From positions 2,604,001 through 2,668,000 of the forward strand of contig OY752142.1 of assembly GCA_963573315.1 (NCBI GenBank): a stretch of DNA of 64,000 bases. Reading direction: 5' to 3'. This document shows positions 22,138 to 33,943 of this stretch, piece by piece; the first letter of the stretch is position 1; each line of letters starts with the position of its first letter. This DNA is from Entomortierella parvispora (Eukaryota; Mortierellomycota; Mortierellomycetes; Mortierellales; Mortierellaceae). Under the pieces are notes generated by a model. That model saw only the letters and a list, made by a program, of their open reading frames with translations, was not told the origin of the DNA and searched no databases. The translations under genes and the position numbers were made by a program.

Positions 22138-24102
22138 ATGGCTGATAAGCAAGAATACATCGAGGGAAAAGCTGAATCCAACAACTCTGGCTCAGTCACC
22201 AACGTCTCTGATACCATTGGTGAGAACTTGCGCCATGAGATGGAACACGAAACCGCAGAGCAGGCCGAGCTTGATATCGAGATGTCAAAGGCTCAAAAAA
22301 CCAACCAGGAACCTCCATCAAGACGTTGGATCGTTCTCGCAACCGCCACACTCGGTGCCCTCTTTGTGTCCCTTCAGGGTTCGGCCTTGATTGTTGCCCT
22401 TCCTGACCTGATGAAGAACCTCAATGTAATTATCACTGGCAAAGTTGCCATGCTCCGGCGCTCTGATATTTATCTGCAGGGAAGAACTCCCTTAGGACTC
22501 ACGCACGTTTCATTTCATTTGGACTCGATTAGATCGACTTTGCCACCATTATTTGGGTTCTCTTGACCTACACCTTGGCCATCACCGCTACTGTTCCTCT
22601 TCTGGGATTCATTGGTGATGCCGGTCTCCGTGGCATGCGGTAAGAGCCTCGATGGCTTTGGCTCGCCTCTGTTTCCTGTTTAGGAAGATTGTTGCTCCAG
22701 GTTGCTCATATTGTCATTCATTTTCTGCCATAGCTGCACCATGTTCAACATTGGTTTCTTGGTTTTCACCGTTGGTTCTCTTCTTTGCGGTCTCTCGCAG
22801 AGCAAGTACAACGGCTACGATCTCCTGGCCTACCGTGTGATCCAGGGTCTCGGAGGAGCACTCTTGTTCTCCAACTGTTTCGCCATTGTTGCCGACAAGT
22901 TCTACCCATATAACCAAGTCGGACTTGCCAGTGGAATCATCAACATTGCGTTCGCCGCCGGTACAATCTTGGGGCCCGTCATTGGAGGAGCCACCGTCAA
23001 AGCCAGCTGGAAATGGGTTTTCTTCTTCAACTTGCCCTTTGGTGCTATTGGAACTATTGCTGGCTTCCTTTTCTGCCACGACACCATCTACCCTCACGTC
23101 CACTACGCATCCTTCAATAAGTTGCTGAAGACTTTTGACTACACCGGATTTATCACGTTGACTACCAGCATCGCCCTACTCTTCGTTGTTGTTGTCAGTG
23201 CTTTGTTCCCCAACGGCAAGGTTTCTGAGACCAGCTCCTTGGTTGGAATGGGTGTCGCTTTCGGTGTCCTTTTCATCGCTTTTATTGTTCAAGAGTCCTA
23301 CGTTCGTGGAGGCAAACACTTCAACGCTGTCAAGGCCCCTTTCATGGATTTCCGCCTTTTCACGAACTGGGTTTTCAACAACACCGTCGTTTTGGGAGGT
23401 TTGGCCGGAGGTGTCGCCCGTACCAACTTGACTTTCTCGTTCATTTTCTTCTTCCAAGGTCCTTACGGCAAGGATCCCCTTATGGCCGGTATTCTCCTGA
23501 TCCCCTTTGGTCTCGGCATCATGCTCGCTGGTATGCCATCTGGAAAGTTGGCCGATTCACTTGGATTCCGTTACCTCTGCTTTATCGGACTTGCCGTGGC
23601 TTCGTTGGGAACTATGTTGATGCCCATCATCATCAAACCTGATACCAACACCTGGATCATCTCCTTGTTGTTGCTCATTGACGGTATTGGATGGGGTCTG
23701 TACTCTTCTCCTGCTGCTTCGATCTCGATGCTCTGCATTTTGCCCCAACAGCGTTCCTCATCTTCGTCGCTCCGCATCATGTTCACTATGTTGTCCCAGA
23801 TGATTGCCATTGTCATTTGCTTCAAGGTCATCATTTCCGGTATGCCTCCTCAAGCCGTCCAAGAGCTGTTCATCTATGGAGGTGGTATCGACGCCAGGTA
23901 CCTGAGCTCGTTCATGCACGGCTGGAAGATCGTTCAGTGGATTACTTTTGCTATCACTCTGATCTGCTGTATCTGTGCCTGGTTCTTGCCCATCAGACCA
24001 GTCATGGCTTCGGAAGTCAAGGAGGCCATTGAAGATGCCTCACCTGCTGCTATTGCCGCCTCAGAGATCACTGAGGTCTCTGTAGTCGAGGAGACGAAGT
24101 AA
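22138..24102 (+). CDS. MFS transporter, DHA2 (14-TM drug:H+ antiporter) type
   Basis: Three exons, 22138-22425, 22533-22639 and 22734-24102, give 587 residues. The first ~60 residues are hydrophilic and cytosolic. The membrane part starts near RRWIVLATATLGALF. Motifs seen: a degenerate motif A (LGFIGDAGLRGMR), motif B-like AYRVIQGLGGALL, and motif C AGTILGPVIGG followed by WKWVFFFNLPFG. All are typical of 14-segment DHA2 proteins of the plasma membrane or vacuole, which export drugs or basic solutes using the proton gradient. The substrate cannot be told from sequence. The ATG at 22138 was chosen since it follows a CT-rich leader and starts MADKQEYIEGKAES; the upstream in-frame ATG lies in the leader. 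The C-terminus is acidic (EVSVVEETK). Confidence 0.93.
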
Positions 24103-24548
24103 ACATCCTCCTCAATTGGTCTCTTCGTTATGACCAAAAACACAACCACCACTTGTATATCCCGCGTAACTATCTTTTAATACTCGCGAACATCATTCAT
24201 CAGCATCTACATGTAGCACTTTGGTATGCATTTTGTTATCTCAGCACAAAAACCCCACAGCAAATTAAAAAGTTAAGTCTTTACCAGCAACACTCTCCAG
24301 TGCCAGATCTGGTGTCCACCACGACCACGTCGATCTGTACAGATTCTGACTGAACATCGATCCCGTCACGTGCAACGGCACGTGCTCACCATGGTCAGGG
24401 CCAGAGCAGGCCTCCTGGCCCTGGGCAATCAAAACGCACCCACCCCCACGACCACACGCCCCTGCTTTCTGCTTTCCCTCATCCGCCCTCTCAGCGATTC
24501 CTCCTTCATCAATCGCAGCTTTGCCTCACCCTGTCTCGGAAATACACA
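24103..24548. other. Spacer between MFS and makorin genes
   Basis: 446 bp holding the 3' end of the transporter gene and the promoter of the makorin-type gene. Two CACGTG E-boxes lie at 24367-24372 and 24379-24384, 165-180 bp before the makorin start. No gene seen. Confidence 0.5.
24367..24384. promoter_or_regulatory. Two CACGTG E-boxes 12 bp apart
   Basis: Both hexamers are perfect palindromes and lie in the makorin promoter, one helical turn (12 bp) apart. Class-B bHLH proteins, such as the one at 50.4-54 kb, bind CACGTG as a family. Binding here is not shown. Confidence 0.4.
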
Positions 24549-25940
24549 ATGACGATGCAGCCATGCCGATTTTTTCTCGCGGGGACCTGCAGGAATGGGA
24601 GTCAATGCCGTTTTTTCCACGAGGGGTTCTCCTCCATTTCTAGAGCCACCCTACTTGAGGCCGAGGGCGAGTTCGATACTAGCGAGGCCTCTTCCTCCTC
24701 TTCATCGTCATCTTCGTCCTCCCCTCAAGCACCTTCTTCAGCGCCATTAACTCGTACCCAACCAGCCCCCGGAGGTACTCGGCCTACTTTTGCTAACGTG
24801 ACGCCCTGCCGGTGGTATTTGGCGGGATACTGTTGTCGAGGCGAAGCTTGTTGGTTCTCGCATGATCGTGCAGTGATCGGCACAGCCTTAGGAAGTGAAT
24901 ATCGGAGCCGGGAGGACGAAGACAATGAGGGCTTGTATCCTAACACTACAGAAAACGCCACTGTTGACCCGACACCAGCTCTGGAAGAGGACGATATGAA
25001 GTGCGCCATTTGTTTCGAGATCCCGTCAACATTCGGCTTGCTAGGTGAGCAAAAACCCCCATTTATCCCTCCCTGCGCCCATGGATGGCACAGCAGGCCT
25101 TACATTAAGGATCATGTATCCTTCTCTGGTCGTCTTACTCATTTTTACACGGACTCTGTCTTTTGGATAGCTTCGTGTAATCACGCCTTTTGTTTGGAAT
25201 GCATTCGTACTTGGCGGTCCAAGGAAATTACGGACGATATGCAGCCTCACGAGAGAAGGGCTTCGGTCACAAAGGCTTGCCCAAACTGCAGAACACGTTC
25301 ATTGTTTGTCATTCCTTCATCCATCTTGCCAACGAGCCCCGAACAAAAGGAAGCCATTGTCAAAAACTACAAGGAAGTTATCTCTCAAAGACCATGCAAA
25401 TACTTTACAGATTCGGGCGATCGACGCTGGTGTCCCTTTGGAGAAGATTGCTTTTTTGCTCATCTGGACGAGAACGGCCAGCGCTCGACCGTGAATCCAA
25501 ACTCAAACCCCAGACTCGCCAGACGATCGAGGCATTTGCATGGACCACGACAGGACTCCCGGTGGGACTTTCATCAAAGGGTAGCGTTCCGTAGTTTGGC
25601 CCATCTGGGACAGACGGTTATGGACTCTCGGGATCATGTCGAAGGACTTCGAAATCTTTTGCTACGACTTCAGAATATGCAAATCAATCCTAGCGATAGC
25701 TGGGGCGTAAGTTCAACTGCCCGTGCCCCAACATCTTCGACTTCTCGACCGTGGGATCATGATCATAACTGGGAGTACGAAGACGATGAAGACGATGAAT
25801 TCATCTCGTCCGATGTTGAGTACGATAGTGAGTACGAAGATTTTGATGATGACGATGGCTATGAAGGCGAGACTGCATTCATTGGACACTCTGACGGACC
25901 TGAAGTCTACTTGGAGTCGGACTATGACGACTACTACTAG
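24549..25940 (+). CDS. Makorin-type CCCH/RING E3 ubiquitin ligase
   Basis: Two exons, 24549-25044 and 25171-25940, give 421 residues. CCCH finger 1 is C6, C14, C20, H24; finger 2 is C88, C96, C102, H106. A C3HC4 RING finger spans about 152-205 (CAIC, then CNHAFCLEC, then CPNC), and a third CCCH finger starts at C241 with PFGEDCFFAH. This order (CCCH, CCCH, RING, CCCH) is that of makorins, which bind RNA and ubiquitinate partners. The intron (GTGAGC...GGATAG) falls inside the RING; reading through it would insert 42 residues and spoil the finger, so the splice is well supported. The C-terminus is strongly acidic (DDEDDEFISS, DDDDGYEGE). Ser runs separate the first two fingers. Confidence 0.92.
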   Translation: MTMQPCRFFLAGTCRNGSQCRFFHEGFSSISRATLLEAEGEFDTSEASSSSSSSSSSSPQAPSSAPLTRTQPAPGGTRPTFANVTPCRWYLAGYCCRGEACWFSHDRAVIGTALGSEYRSREDEDNEGLYPNTTENATVDPTPALEEDDMKCAICFEIPSTFGLLGEQKPPFIPPCAHGWHSRPYIKDHVSFSGRLTHFYTDSVFWIASCNHAFCLECIRTWRSKEITDDMQPHERRASVTKACPNCRTRSLFVIPSSILPTSPEQKEAIVKNYKEVISQRPCKYFTDSGDRRWCPFGEDCFFAHLDENGQRSTVNPNSNPRLARRSRHLHGPRQDSRWDFHQRVAFRSLAHLGQTVMDSRDHVEGLRNLLLRLQNMQINPSDSWGVSSTARAPTSSTSRPWDHDHNWEYEDDEDDEFISSDVEYDSEYEDFDDDDGYEGETAFIGHSDGPEVYLESDYDDYY

Positions 25941-26678
25941 TGACTAGTGACTATGGATAAAAATACCCGGATCGCCTGCCTGCCAGTCGATGGAGCCTCT
26001 CTTGAACTTCTGTGCTGGCTAGTTTTGTACATAACCAATAAATAGCCCTACAACAATAAAAGGCCAATTGTTAGGCAATCCACAGGCAAGCAGTCGCTTG
26101 CTTCCAGAGACAGGCACGAAACAGTCTTTTCTGTCTAAGGAATGGACAATTCTTTGCCCGTCTTTCAGAGTGGCCTCAATGGGTTTATTAGGCCGGAGGG
26201 AAGAGAGAGGAGACACAACCTGGAACCGAGGGGAAGGGGAGCCAGGCTTAAAAAGGGGACGGCCTTCAGCGGGGTATGATGCTGAGAAGGAGACGGTGGG
26301 GAACAATCGTGACAATGGTGCAGAGGCGAGTCAGCCGGTGGGAAAAGGGGAAAGGGAGACAGAAGAGAAAAGTCGCACAAAGGAATGAAATGAATCACAT
26401 TCGAACGAGCGAACGAAGACCTCAAACGCGAGGACAGAGGACGCGTCTGCTCTGTGCTGCAGAACGTGCCATGGACCTCCCTCTTCATCACCTCCGCGTT
26501 CCTTTTCTTTTTCCCGTCTCTGTCCTGTCTCTGTCCTCCTCAGCTCGATTCACCCCTCTCCTCCTCTTCATTTACAAAACGATTTCGTCCGAGAGGACAT
26601 GACCTGACTTGGCCAGATCAGTTCGTCCATTCATCTATTTCCCCCACCCATTCAACTAGAGCACGACAATGCAACGTG
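25941..26678. other. Intergenic between makorin and Ser-rich gene
   Basis: 738 bp. An AATAAA lies at about 26038-26043 after the makorin gene. The right part is CT-rich (26470-26560) and is the likely promoter. An out-of-frame ATG at 26669, 10 bp before the chosen start of the next gene, opens a short overlapping frame. Confidence 0.45.
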
Positions 26679-29579
26679 ATGGCAACAACTTCAACCCGCT
26701 TTCAAAATCGGACTCGATCCTCGAGTGCCCTGCCGAATCTTGCAGCAACCATATCCACCAACGCATCTTCCCCAGCTGCAGTCAAGAGCAATAATATTTC
26801 TGCATCTTCAGGGACAAACACCACTGCCGCCGCCATGACCACCAAACCGCGGAGACCATCCTTGCCTATCTTGTCTGCAAGCGCCTCCTCCATACCAACA
26901 CAGAGGGCTCTACAACCCAGCTCAACCTCACAGCTCCTGCAGCCAGTTAAAGAAACCCCAAAGCTGCGCTCACAGCGTAGTCTACCTCGTCTGTCAGTGG
27001 AAAGGAACGACAGCTCTCTGCTACCTTGCAACATCGCAAGGCCAGCCTCTGCATTGTCCTCCACTAGGACATATTCTTCCGCTTCCTCCTCCCCTCGTCT
27101 GGCCTCCATAGCTAGGTTTGGGGACCCACAGAGAGCAGGATCCGTTACGTCTTCAACAACTTTGCCTAGCTCTGTGAAACCTACCTCGAAGTCCACGAAG
27201 GGAGTAGGCATCAAACCGCCTTCAATTGTGACAGCGGCGACGGCCATGAGGAAGGGTTCGTCCTTGCCACCGATAGCCCCGCCGCCCAATTCGTCCCTTC
27301 AAACACCCCAAACTTCGAGCCCCAGCACCTTTCCCTCAAGTCCCCTTATGACGTCCTCTGCAGCAACCGCTGCACCTGTTTCGGCTCCCATTAGCCCCTC
27401 GTCAATATCAGGATCCTCAGTGACTCGATCCAAGAATAGAATACATGCAGGGATCGACTCTGGTTGTTTTATGACCAGGTCAGCGAGTGAAGAATCCTTG
27501 GTTTCCACCTCTGCTTCCTCTTCTGTTGCAACCACGCCTATCATTCCCGAAGTTCAAGTCATGACCTCAAATACGACCGCTGCCGCTGCTATCACAAGCA
27601 GCATGGCTACGATGACCCATCCGGCAGCCTCAACATTCTCCTCCGCTTTGCCAAAAAGCATCAACTCTCGCCTTTCGGCCTCGAGTCTACGAAAGCCAAT
27701 GTCCAGGCGACCCTCTTGTGCCGATCTGAACTCTGGAAGTGTTGTCGTCTCTTTAAACTCTACACCGGCACCTACTTCTGGACGCATCAGTCAGAGTAGC
27801 ATCCACACTGTACATAATGACAACAACGCCACCGCCGCGAAGATCAGCAACAAACTCAATCCGACAAGGGTGAGCCTCTCTCCAACAATTGTTCGACCAA
27901 GAGGAAAATCTTTTTCTTCATTTTCTTCGACACCAGGTGCCGCCACAACTTCAATGTCCTCAGCAGCTTCAACCAGCAGAACTAATGTAAATAACCTTAT
28001 GAAATTACCGACATCCCCAATGGCTTCTCCAGAGGCAGAAAAACACGAGCTTCAAGCATCACGAGAAGAGGCATTCACGACTCCTGTCACAGAATTCAAT
28101 ATAAGCACTGTGGCGGCCGCTGCTGTTAAATGCAATTGTCCACCGCCCCTAGAATTTCCTGAGAATGTAAAGAGAGAAATGAAGCGCGAGGAGGAAGAAC
28201 ATCGTCAGCGAGAATGCAGTCTATACAGCAAGGTAAGCTATTTTCAACATTGGAGCCAATTGATATCCTATATGACACAAAGGGAAGATAGATTTGGCTG
28301 ACCTGCTGATCCACCCTCATATCCTAGATCATTGAACTTCAGATCGAGAATGAAAACCTGAAAGGAGAAAAAGAGATTCTTAACAGGGTTCTCTCACGGC
28401 GAGAGCTAGCTCTCCTCGAGGTGCAAATCCAGCTCCAAGCGTAAGTCATGTATTCGTTTCTCAGATTGGTTGAGATTAGACCTACATGAGCTAATACTGA
28501 GAAATTCCACGTTACCCGTGACAACTTTTAGTGTGGAATTTTTCTGTCGAGAGAACAACATCAAAGTCGACATTGACGTGTGCCCGGATGAAGCCATTGA
28601 GAATTGGTGCTTCAAGGAGTCTGATGCTGTCTATGAACGTATATTGCTCGTCACTCAGGAATTGCTCCGCAATGGGTCCAGATGCTTGGAAGAAAACATG
28701 TCCCGTTCTAGCTCGCACCAGTCACGATCAACTCGATCCTCGACCATGACCCATTGTTCTATGGATCGCGCCAGCATAGCGGGATTCAGGGGCGCTCATG
28801 TTGTAGCCGGCATCAGCGACAATGTACAGCCGCTGGTCGTTCAGGATCAGGGTGTCGATCCCATCATTTTCAAGGAAACTTCGCGACCAGGAACCTTGAA
28901 ATTCGATCTGCAAACATTGTTGAGGTCGGAGCAAGAGTTCAACAACCACCAGCACTCCATGAGAGACATTAGCCTGCACCCGATGGATACCAACCACATA
29001 CAGGATCTTTCCGATATTGCTCCAAGTAGTCGAAAGGCACTCGATGGGGAAGATGATCGATTGAGTTTTTTTCGAGCGTACGCTGAATCTGACAAGTTTC
29101 GGTTCAGCAATGAAGATGAGGCTGCTGATATCGATGACGAGGATGATGAAGGGCAGGATTCTGAATTTGAGGAACTAGGCGAGGATATGATCAAATTTGT
29201 AGAACTGCAGTCGTCTGTTACTCCAAGAAGGGAATCACGATCCATGTCATTTTCAAAGATGAATCAATCCAACACCAATTCTGCAGCGGCGACCCCAGAC
29301 CTCTCCGCTGCAGTGCTCGTGAAAAACCTCTGGAGTGGAGGACCCCGACGGAACAGCTCTGTGACGCCCATGCGACAGAACTCACAGCCAGGAACTCTTC
29401 AGCACTCGCGCTCGCTTTCACCTCTTCCTCCCCCACCTCCACCTTCTCAGGCTCCACCCCCTGCACCAGTAGGTCTTGGCCTGCAGTTCCTCCCTACAGG
29501 CCGATCACCGGAACCGCATCCCCTTCAACGCTTTCTGCACTCGGCGCCTGTTGGGGCGCCACCAAAGCCCCCAGAATAA
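26679..29579 (+). CDS. Ser/Thr-rich protein with coiled coil and EB1-C-terminus-like segment
   Basis: Three exons, 26679-28232, 28328-28440 and 28532-29579, give 904 residues. The first ~490 residues are Ser/Thr/Pro/Ala-rich and basic with no domain; one SSIP (SxIP-type) motif lies near residue 72. Around 500-600 a charged helix (REMKREEEEHRQRE, then IIELQIENENLKGEKEIL) predicts a coiled coil. It leads into LQAVEFFCREN and a later ESDAVYERILLVTQELL, which by eye resembles the dimeric C-terminal domain of EB1 microtubule plus-end proteins (ELICQEN, then DPVLQRIVDIL). The EB1 calponin-homology domain is absent. The rest is acidic (DEDDEGQDSEFEELGED), then Pro-rich (PLPPPPPPSQAPPPAPVG). A microtubule-tip role is only a hypothesis. 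Splice borders GTAAGC/CCTAG and GTAAGT/TTTAG are good. Confidence 0.75.
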
Positions 29580-29590
29580 AGTTCAATTCA

Positions 29591-29647
29591 ATTAAGGGTG
29601 TGAACGGAAGAAAGGGGCTTTGTTTTCATTTGCATAGAACCCTTAAG
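29591..29647 (+). promoter_or_regulatory. Opposed ATTAAGGGT / ACCCTTAAG motifs before eS19
   Basis: ATTAAGGGT at 29591-29599 and ACCCTTAAG at 29639-29647 lie 78-134 bp before the eS19 start codon. This is the same paired motif as at 19047-19097, here with one mismatch in the first arm. Role inferred. Confidence 0.4.
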
Positions 29648-29724
29648 CACATCAGATTTTTCGCTGTACAAAAGAGAGGCTGCATTGATTCTCATTCAAA
29701 CCCTTTCAAATTCGATCATTCAAC

Positions 29725-31057
29725 ATGGCTGCCTTGTACTCGGTCACCGTTCAGGACATCAACGCCCACGACTTCAACCGCGCTTACGCCGCCTACCTTA
29801 AGCGGTGAGTTTTGGTGACACTGTGGACCCGGTCAGCAGGATCTACTTGGATGGACAATCGGGATCATGTTTCATGAAAAAATAATGGGATTCTCGGATC
29901 ATTCCAAACCTGTTGACATTTGACATTCTGCATGACGAACGAGACATCTCAACATTTTGAACATTGGAGTCAAGGGGAATGAATCATCAATTTGGATGTT
30001 GGATGAATCCTTGATTCTCATCGGTCACCCTGGATCTTTTTTTTTTTTTTTTCTTAATTCATTTAGTTCCGGCAAGCTCGAGATCCCCAAGTGGGTCGAT
30101 ATTGTCAAGACCGGCACCTACAAGGAGTTGGCTCCTTATGACCCCGACTGGTTCTACGTTCGCGCTGGTAATTATCAGAAGGACCTTATGTTTCAGGAAT
30201 ACTGCAGGACTCATCGATTCATCATCGGGACAGGAACTTTTTTTTTGGTTAATGGATCATAGTGTCCAACCCTGAAAAACCCACAACTGGAACTGGTACA
30301 GCTCTGGAAAAAAATGCAAGCTACTGTTCAGTCAACCACGACATCTTTCGTCAACGAACTATGACTGCGCCTCATGATTCATCAGTATTCTCCATCTATG
30401 ACTGATGGATCTCATTTCAGGATGAACGAATGATTTGGGTTGCTGAAGAATCTTCACACTCGACCGATTCAAGAACAAAGAGAAAAAAAATTCAAACTAC
30501 AGAGCATCTTTTACAGGAAGCAGCATCAGAGGTCAACCTTAAGGACGGCGCTGCAGTCTCTTTCACCACACAACATATCTCTAACGGCCAAATTGAATGC
30601 TTTTGCGACTCTGTCCCTAACTTGCCTGCTCTGGACATGCTTTCTGATGCTTAATAGCCAGCGTTGCCCGCCACATCTACCTCCGTCGCGGTGTCGGTGT
30701 CGGTGCCTTGAAGAAGCTCCACGGTGGTACCCAGAACCGCGGTTCCCGCCCCTCCCACCACGTCAAGTCTTCCGGCTCCATTGCCCGCAAGGTCCTCCAG
30801 GCCTTGGAGAAGATCAACGTCTTGGAGGCTGATGAGAACGGGTATGTTTCGAGAGTGCTTCATGCCTTGTTATATATATATCTTTTTTTGCTACAGAGTC
30901 TCTATGTGCTCTATGGTACCGGATTTTGTTGCAATAGAATACTGACCTGGGTTGTTCCTTCATTGACTTTATATTTAATAGTGGACGCAAGATCACCGTC
31001 GATGGTCAGCGTGATTTGGATCGCATTGCTGCCTCCGTCGCCCAGGCTCGTGCTTAA
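29725..31057 (+). CDS. RPS19: 40S ribosomal protein eS19
   Basis: Four exons, 29725-29804, 30067-30167, 30658-30841 and 30982-31057, give 146 residues, the usual size. eS19 is a small-subunit head protein needed for 18S rRNA maturation. Signatures seen: [20 protein letters not shown] at the start, [52 protein letters not shown] and the C-terminal [14 protein letters not shown]. Introns are GT-AG; the 490-bp intron 2 is long for a ribosomal protein gene here. I looked for box C/D snoRNA signals (TGATGA with CTGA) in the introns and found no convincing pair. Confidence 0.97.
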
Positions 31058-31775
31058 ATGTTGATTTATCCGTCAAGAATAAATCACCTACAAATTCAAC
31101 ATTTTGATTGAACAACGAAAACAAAAACGCCTCCCGTCCGCCTGCCTGTTTGTTTTTATTTATCATGGAAGACCATTGGGACCAGACCTTGGCAGCAAAG
31201 GGCATTGGTATTGTTTTTTAGCGGGTGTCAAGGAAGATGAAACCCATTGTAGCTGTGCATTGGCACACAAGGCACACAAGGACCTTTTTTTGGCACATTT
31301 TTCCCTCGCCAGATATGGCTCTTGTCGTTCAGACTGGAAGCATTAGGACTGCGCCTCATTTACAACTCAGGTTTGGTGACAGGCTACTTCCAGTAAGGAT
31401 GGAAGAGAGGTGCAGATCTCGATGCCACCACCTAAAATCCTGATTTGACAACTGTTTCAAGTAACCACTGTCTGAATCCTCATGGACTTCGCGGAAATTT
31501 GACGAATTGGATGTCCAAATAGCAAGACCTGTGAAATTCCGCACTTGGTCTAGTGCACTTCGCGACCAACATAGGCCATAAGAGTTCAGTTGCAACTATA
31601 TTTTCCAAAGATCAAGCACAATTCTTTCATGCTGAATGCTGGATGATGTTTTCATTCTTTGGTGTGCTGAGTTGTGGGGTATGTTCAAGGGTGGGCCTTT
31701 TGCAAAGAAATGGGATTAAGAAGTTAAAGGGTGATGGTTTCTTGAAGCTCCAGGTGCCAACGAGATCAACCTTTT
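31058..31775. other. Intergenic after eS19, no gene seen
   Basis: An AATAAA lies at about 31079-31084 for eS19. The remainder is unique sequence with short frames only, and includes the 3' flank of SF1 (minus strand). Confidence 0.5.
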
Positions 31776-31994
31776 TTAGATCCTTGAAAAGGACATGGCC
31801 TGCATGTGACCAATGGTTGACTTCTGGAGAGACAGCTCAAGCCGCTTGTGAGACTCGGTCATGTTCTGGTAGCCAAGAACAGCGGCCATATCGGAAGGTC
31901 CAGACAGATGAATAGAAGTGCGAGGAGTCTGGGCGGGGGTGTTGTCGGCCGATGTGGTCTTGTTTTTCTTGGAGATCTTGAAGAAGGAGGGCAT
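31776..31994 (-). CDS. SF1: divergent small SF-family protein
   Basis: 72 residues in one exon. Starts MPSFFKISKKNKTTSADN, then TPAQTPRTSI, which defines the family. The C-terminus departs from the core members and ends STIGHMQAMSFSRI, matching SF17 (NTIGHMQVMSVARMR). A TATAAA at 32145-32150 on this strand lies about 150 bp before the start. No signal peptide or membrane segment. Function unknown. Confidence 0.75.
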   Translation of the reverse strand: MPSFFKISKKNKTTSADNTPAQTPRTSIHLSGPSDMAAVLGYQNMTESHKRLELSLQKSTIGHMQAMSFSRI

Positions 31995-33736
31995 CGTGAG
32001 AGTGGTGAGAGTGTGAGAGTACTGTATATGTCTGTTTGTGGGAGAAAATGAGGAACTCTGGATGTGAGAGAAGAGGGTCTTGCTTTTGGAGGAGCTGGGA
32101 CGGAGTTCTGATGTTGGTTGTTGTTAAAGGAGGAAGACCCGGTATTTATAAGGGACGCGATCAAAAGGTAACCCTGTCTTTATCACATCTGCTTCACATT
32201 TGGGTCCATGCACCGTCGGTTCTTGTCATTGCGGGGAAGGCCATCCACCAAAAAATACCAAGAAAGGACGTCCGAGTCTTTACGTGTGGATCACCCAAGG
32301 GATGTGGGAGGCGCACCCAAAAAAAGATTGAACGTTTAAAACGCTTTGGGCAGAAATCACCAATGACGGGGGCTAGAAACGACCCAAGCGTTTTTCCTCC
32401 CTGGCGTAAAATCTATTTGGCCTGAACGTTCATCACCAGCTGTCTGGGTTGGTGAGAAAGAGTCTTTGAGGGCGTTGTCAGAGCGGGACAAGGATAATTA
32501 TACCGCAAAGATTATCGAGATCGGATGCTCTCCACCCATCGTACAGCGCAATACTTAAAACGACAATGGACCCATCGCCAGAGGGTAGCTTGGACGGGGG
32601 ACCTGGCAACCTGAAAGACGTGTCTGTGTGATCAATAATTGGTCGTGGAATCAGAACGCCCGTTCACACCAATTTGGTGACAACCACCCAGTCGAAACCT
32701 CTTGAGGAAAAGACTGGGCCGACTTGCTTGCTGCGAATGCAAACGAGGACCGGTCTACTGTAACTGCTGGAAAGATAGGCTGTGCGAACTGCTCGATGCA
32801 TGTCCCCCTGTTGGTCCAACGCTTAATCTTCTTCAGCGATTTTTCCTTTGACTCTTTGAGGCTTTATTTTTCAATCGGAGATTTCTCGCTTTTGCAGGTC
32901 AGAATGCCCAATAGCTCTACAAGCCTCAGCATTGTGTTCCGGTGTGTCGTGGGGAGATGGTCAATGGTCAATGGGCGGATAGAAAGGTAGTTAGACTACT
33001 GTACTGCATTAAGCAACCGAGCGCCACTTCAACATGTACTTCCGATTGCTGAGCCATTCTCTCCTTCTGACTCAGAACACTTGTGGGCAGCAGACTACAA
33101 CCATATATCTTTCCAGTTGCCCGAGGTACCTACAATAAGCGAGCCTCAATTGAAAGGGGTGGTTGCCTTCGATTTAGCCATTGATGTTTACAATCCACGA
33201 CAGAGTTGTGAAATGATCCTAGACAAAGCCGTTAAGGACGAGCCGCCTTGACAAGATAGACTCTCTGTCTCTTCCTCCGACAAAACTGCTTAAAAGAACG
33301 ATGCCAGGAAGTTCATGACGGCAATAGCCACTGCCGAAATGGAAGGGGAAAGGTTCGTACATCGAAGGAGGGCGAAGCTGAATTTTTTTGATTGCCAACT
33401 TTGGAAGGCAAACGTGTGCTGTGACGCATCATTCTGTAGGAACACGCGTGTTTTTGTCTTTTTGACTGAATCTGGTGCCTTCCACGAGTTGATGACCCTT
33501 GTCCCCATTTGCAATTGCTATTTGCCAGGCAAAGGACGTTACCTTACTTGGTGGTGTGCACTGCACGCGCTTGGAGCTCGGTCATGTTCTCTGCCAAGAC
33601 AGTGGTCTTCGACACACAAAACTCGCTTATAAAAAAGACGACCAATCCATTCTCCGTCGCCGCTATAGCACTAAACACCGCAACAAGCAGCCCATCACTC
33701 TCCTACTCCTGAAACCAAAAAGCAAGTGCGTCTATC
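31995..33736. other. Intergenic between SF1 and SF2
   Basis: 1.7 kb with the SF1 promoter on the left and the SF2 promoter on the right (TATAAAA at 33628-33634). No family member or other gene recognised between them; several frames near 70-130 codons overlap both strands without support. Confidence 0.45.
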
Positions 33737-33943
33737 ATGCCTTTCTTCAAGTCGTCTTCTTTGTCATCCAAGAATCAGTCGGGCAACCCCTCATCTAAAA
33801 TGACATATCCCTCCCGTTCTTCTTTGGAGCGCCTCCGTCCTAAGATTACCACCAATGGTGCCTTGCTGACTCATGAGGAAGCCATGCAGTTGCTGGCAAA
33901 AAACAACGTAGGAAGTGCCTGCTGTGGACCTTTTCTCACCTAA
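33737..33943 (+). CDS. SF2: divergent small SF-family protein
   Basis: 68 residues. Begins MPFFKSSSLSSKNQSGN; the TPAQTPRSS block is replaced by TYPSRSSLERL. The helix LLTHEEAMQLLAKNN stands where core members have MTKEQALQMA. It ends SACCGPFLT instead of GNIR-type. A TATA box lies 109 bp upstream and AATAAA near 34055. Assigned by its N-terminus and layout, so less certain than the core copies. Confidence 0.6.
   Translation: MPFFKSSSLSSKNQSGNPSSKMTYPSRSSLERLRPKITTNGALLTHEEAMQLLAKNNVGSACCGPFLT

Noticed and set aside
30168-30657. snoRNA hosted in eS19 intron 2
   Set aside because: No convincing C/D box pair or H/ACA hairpin could be found by eye.
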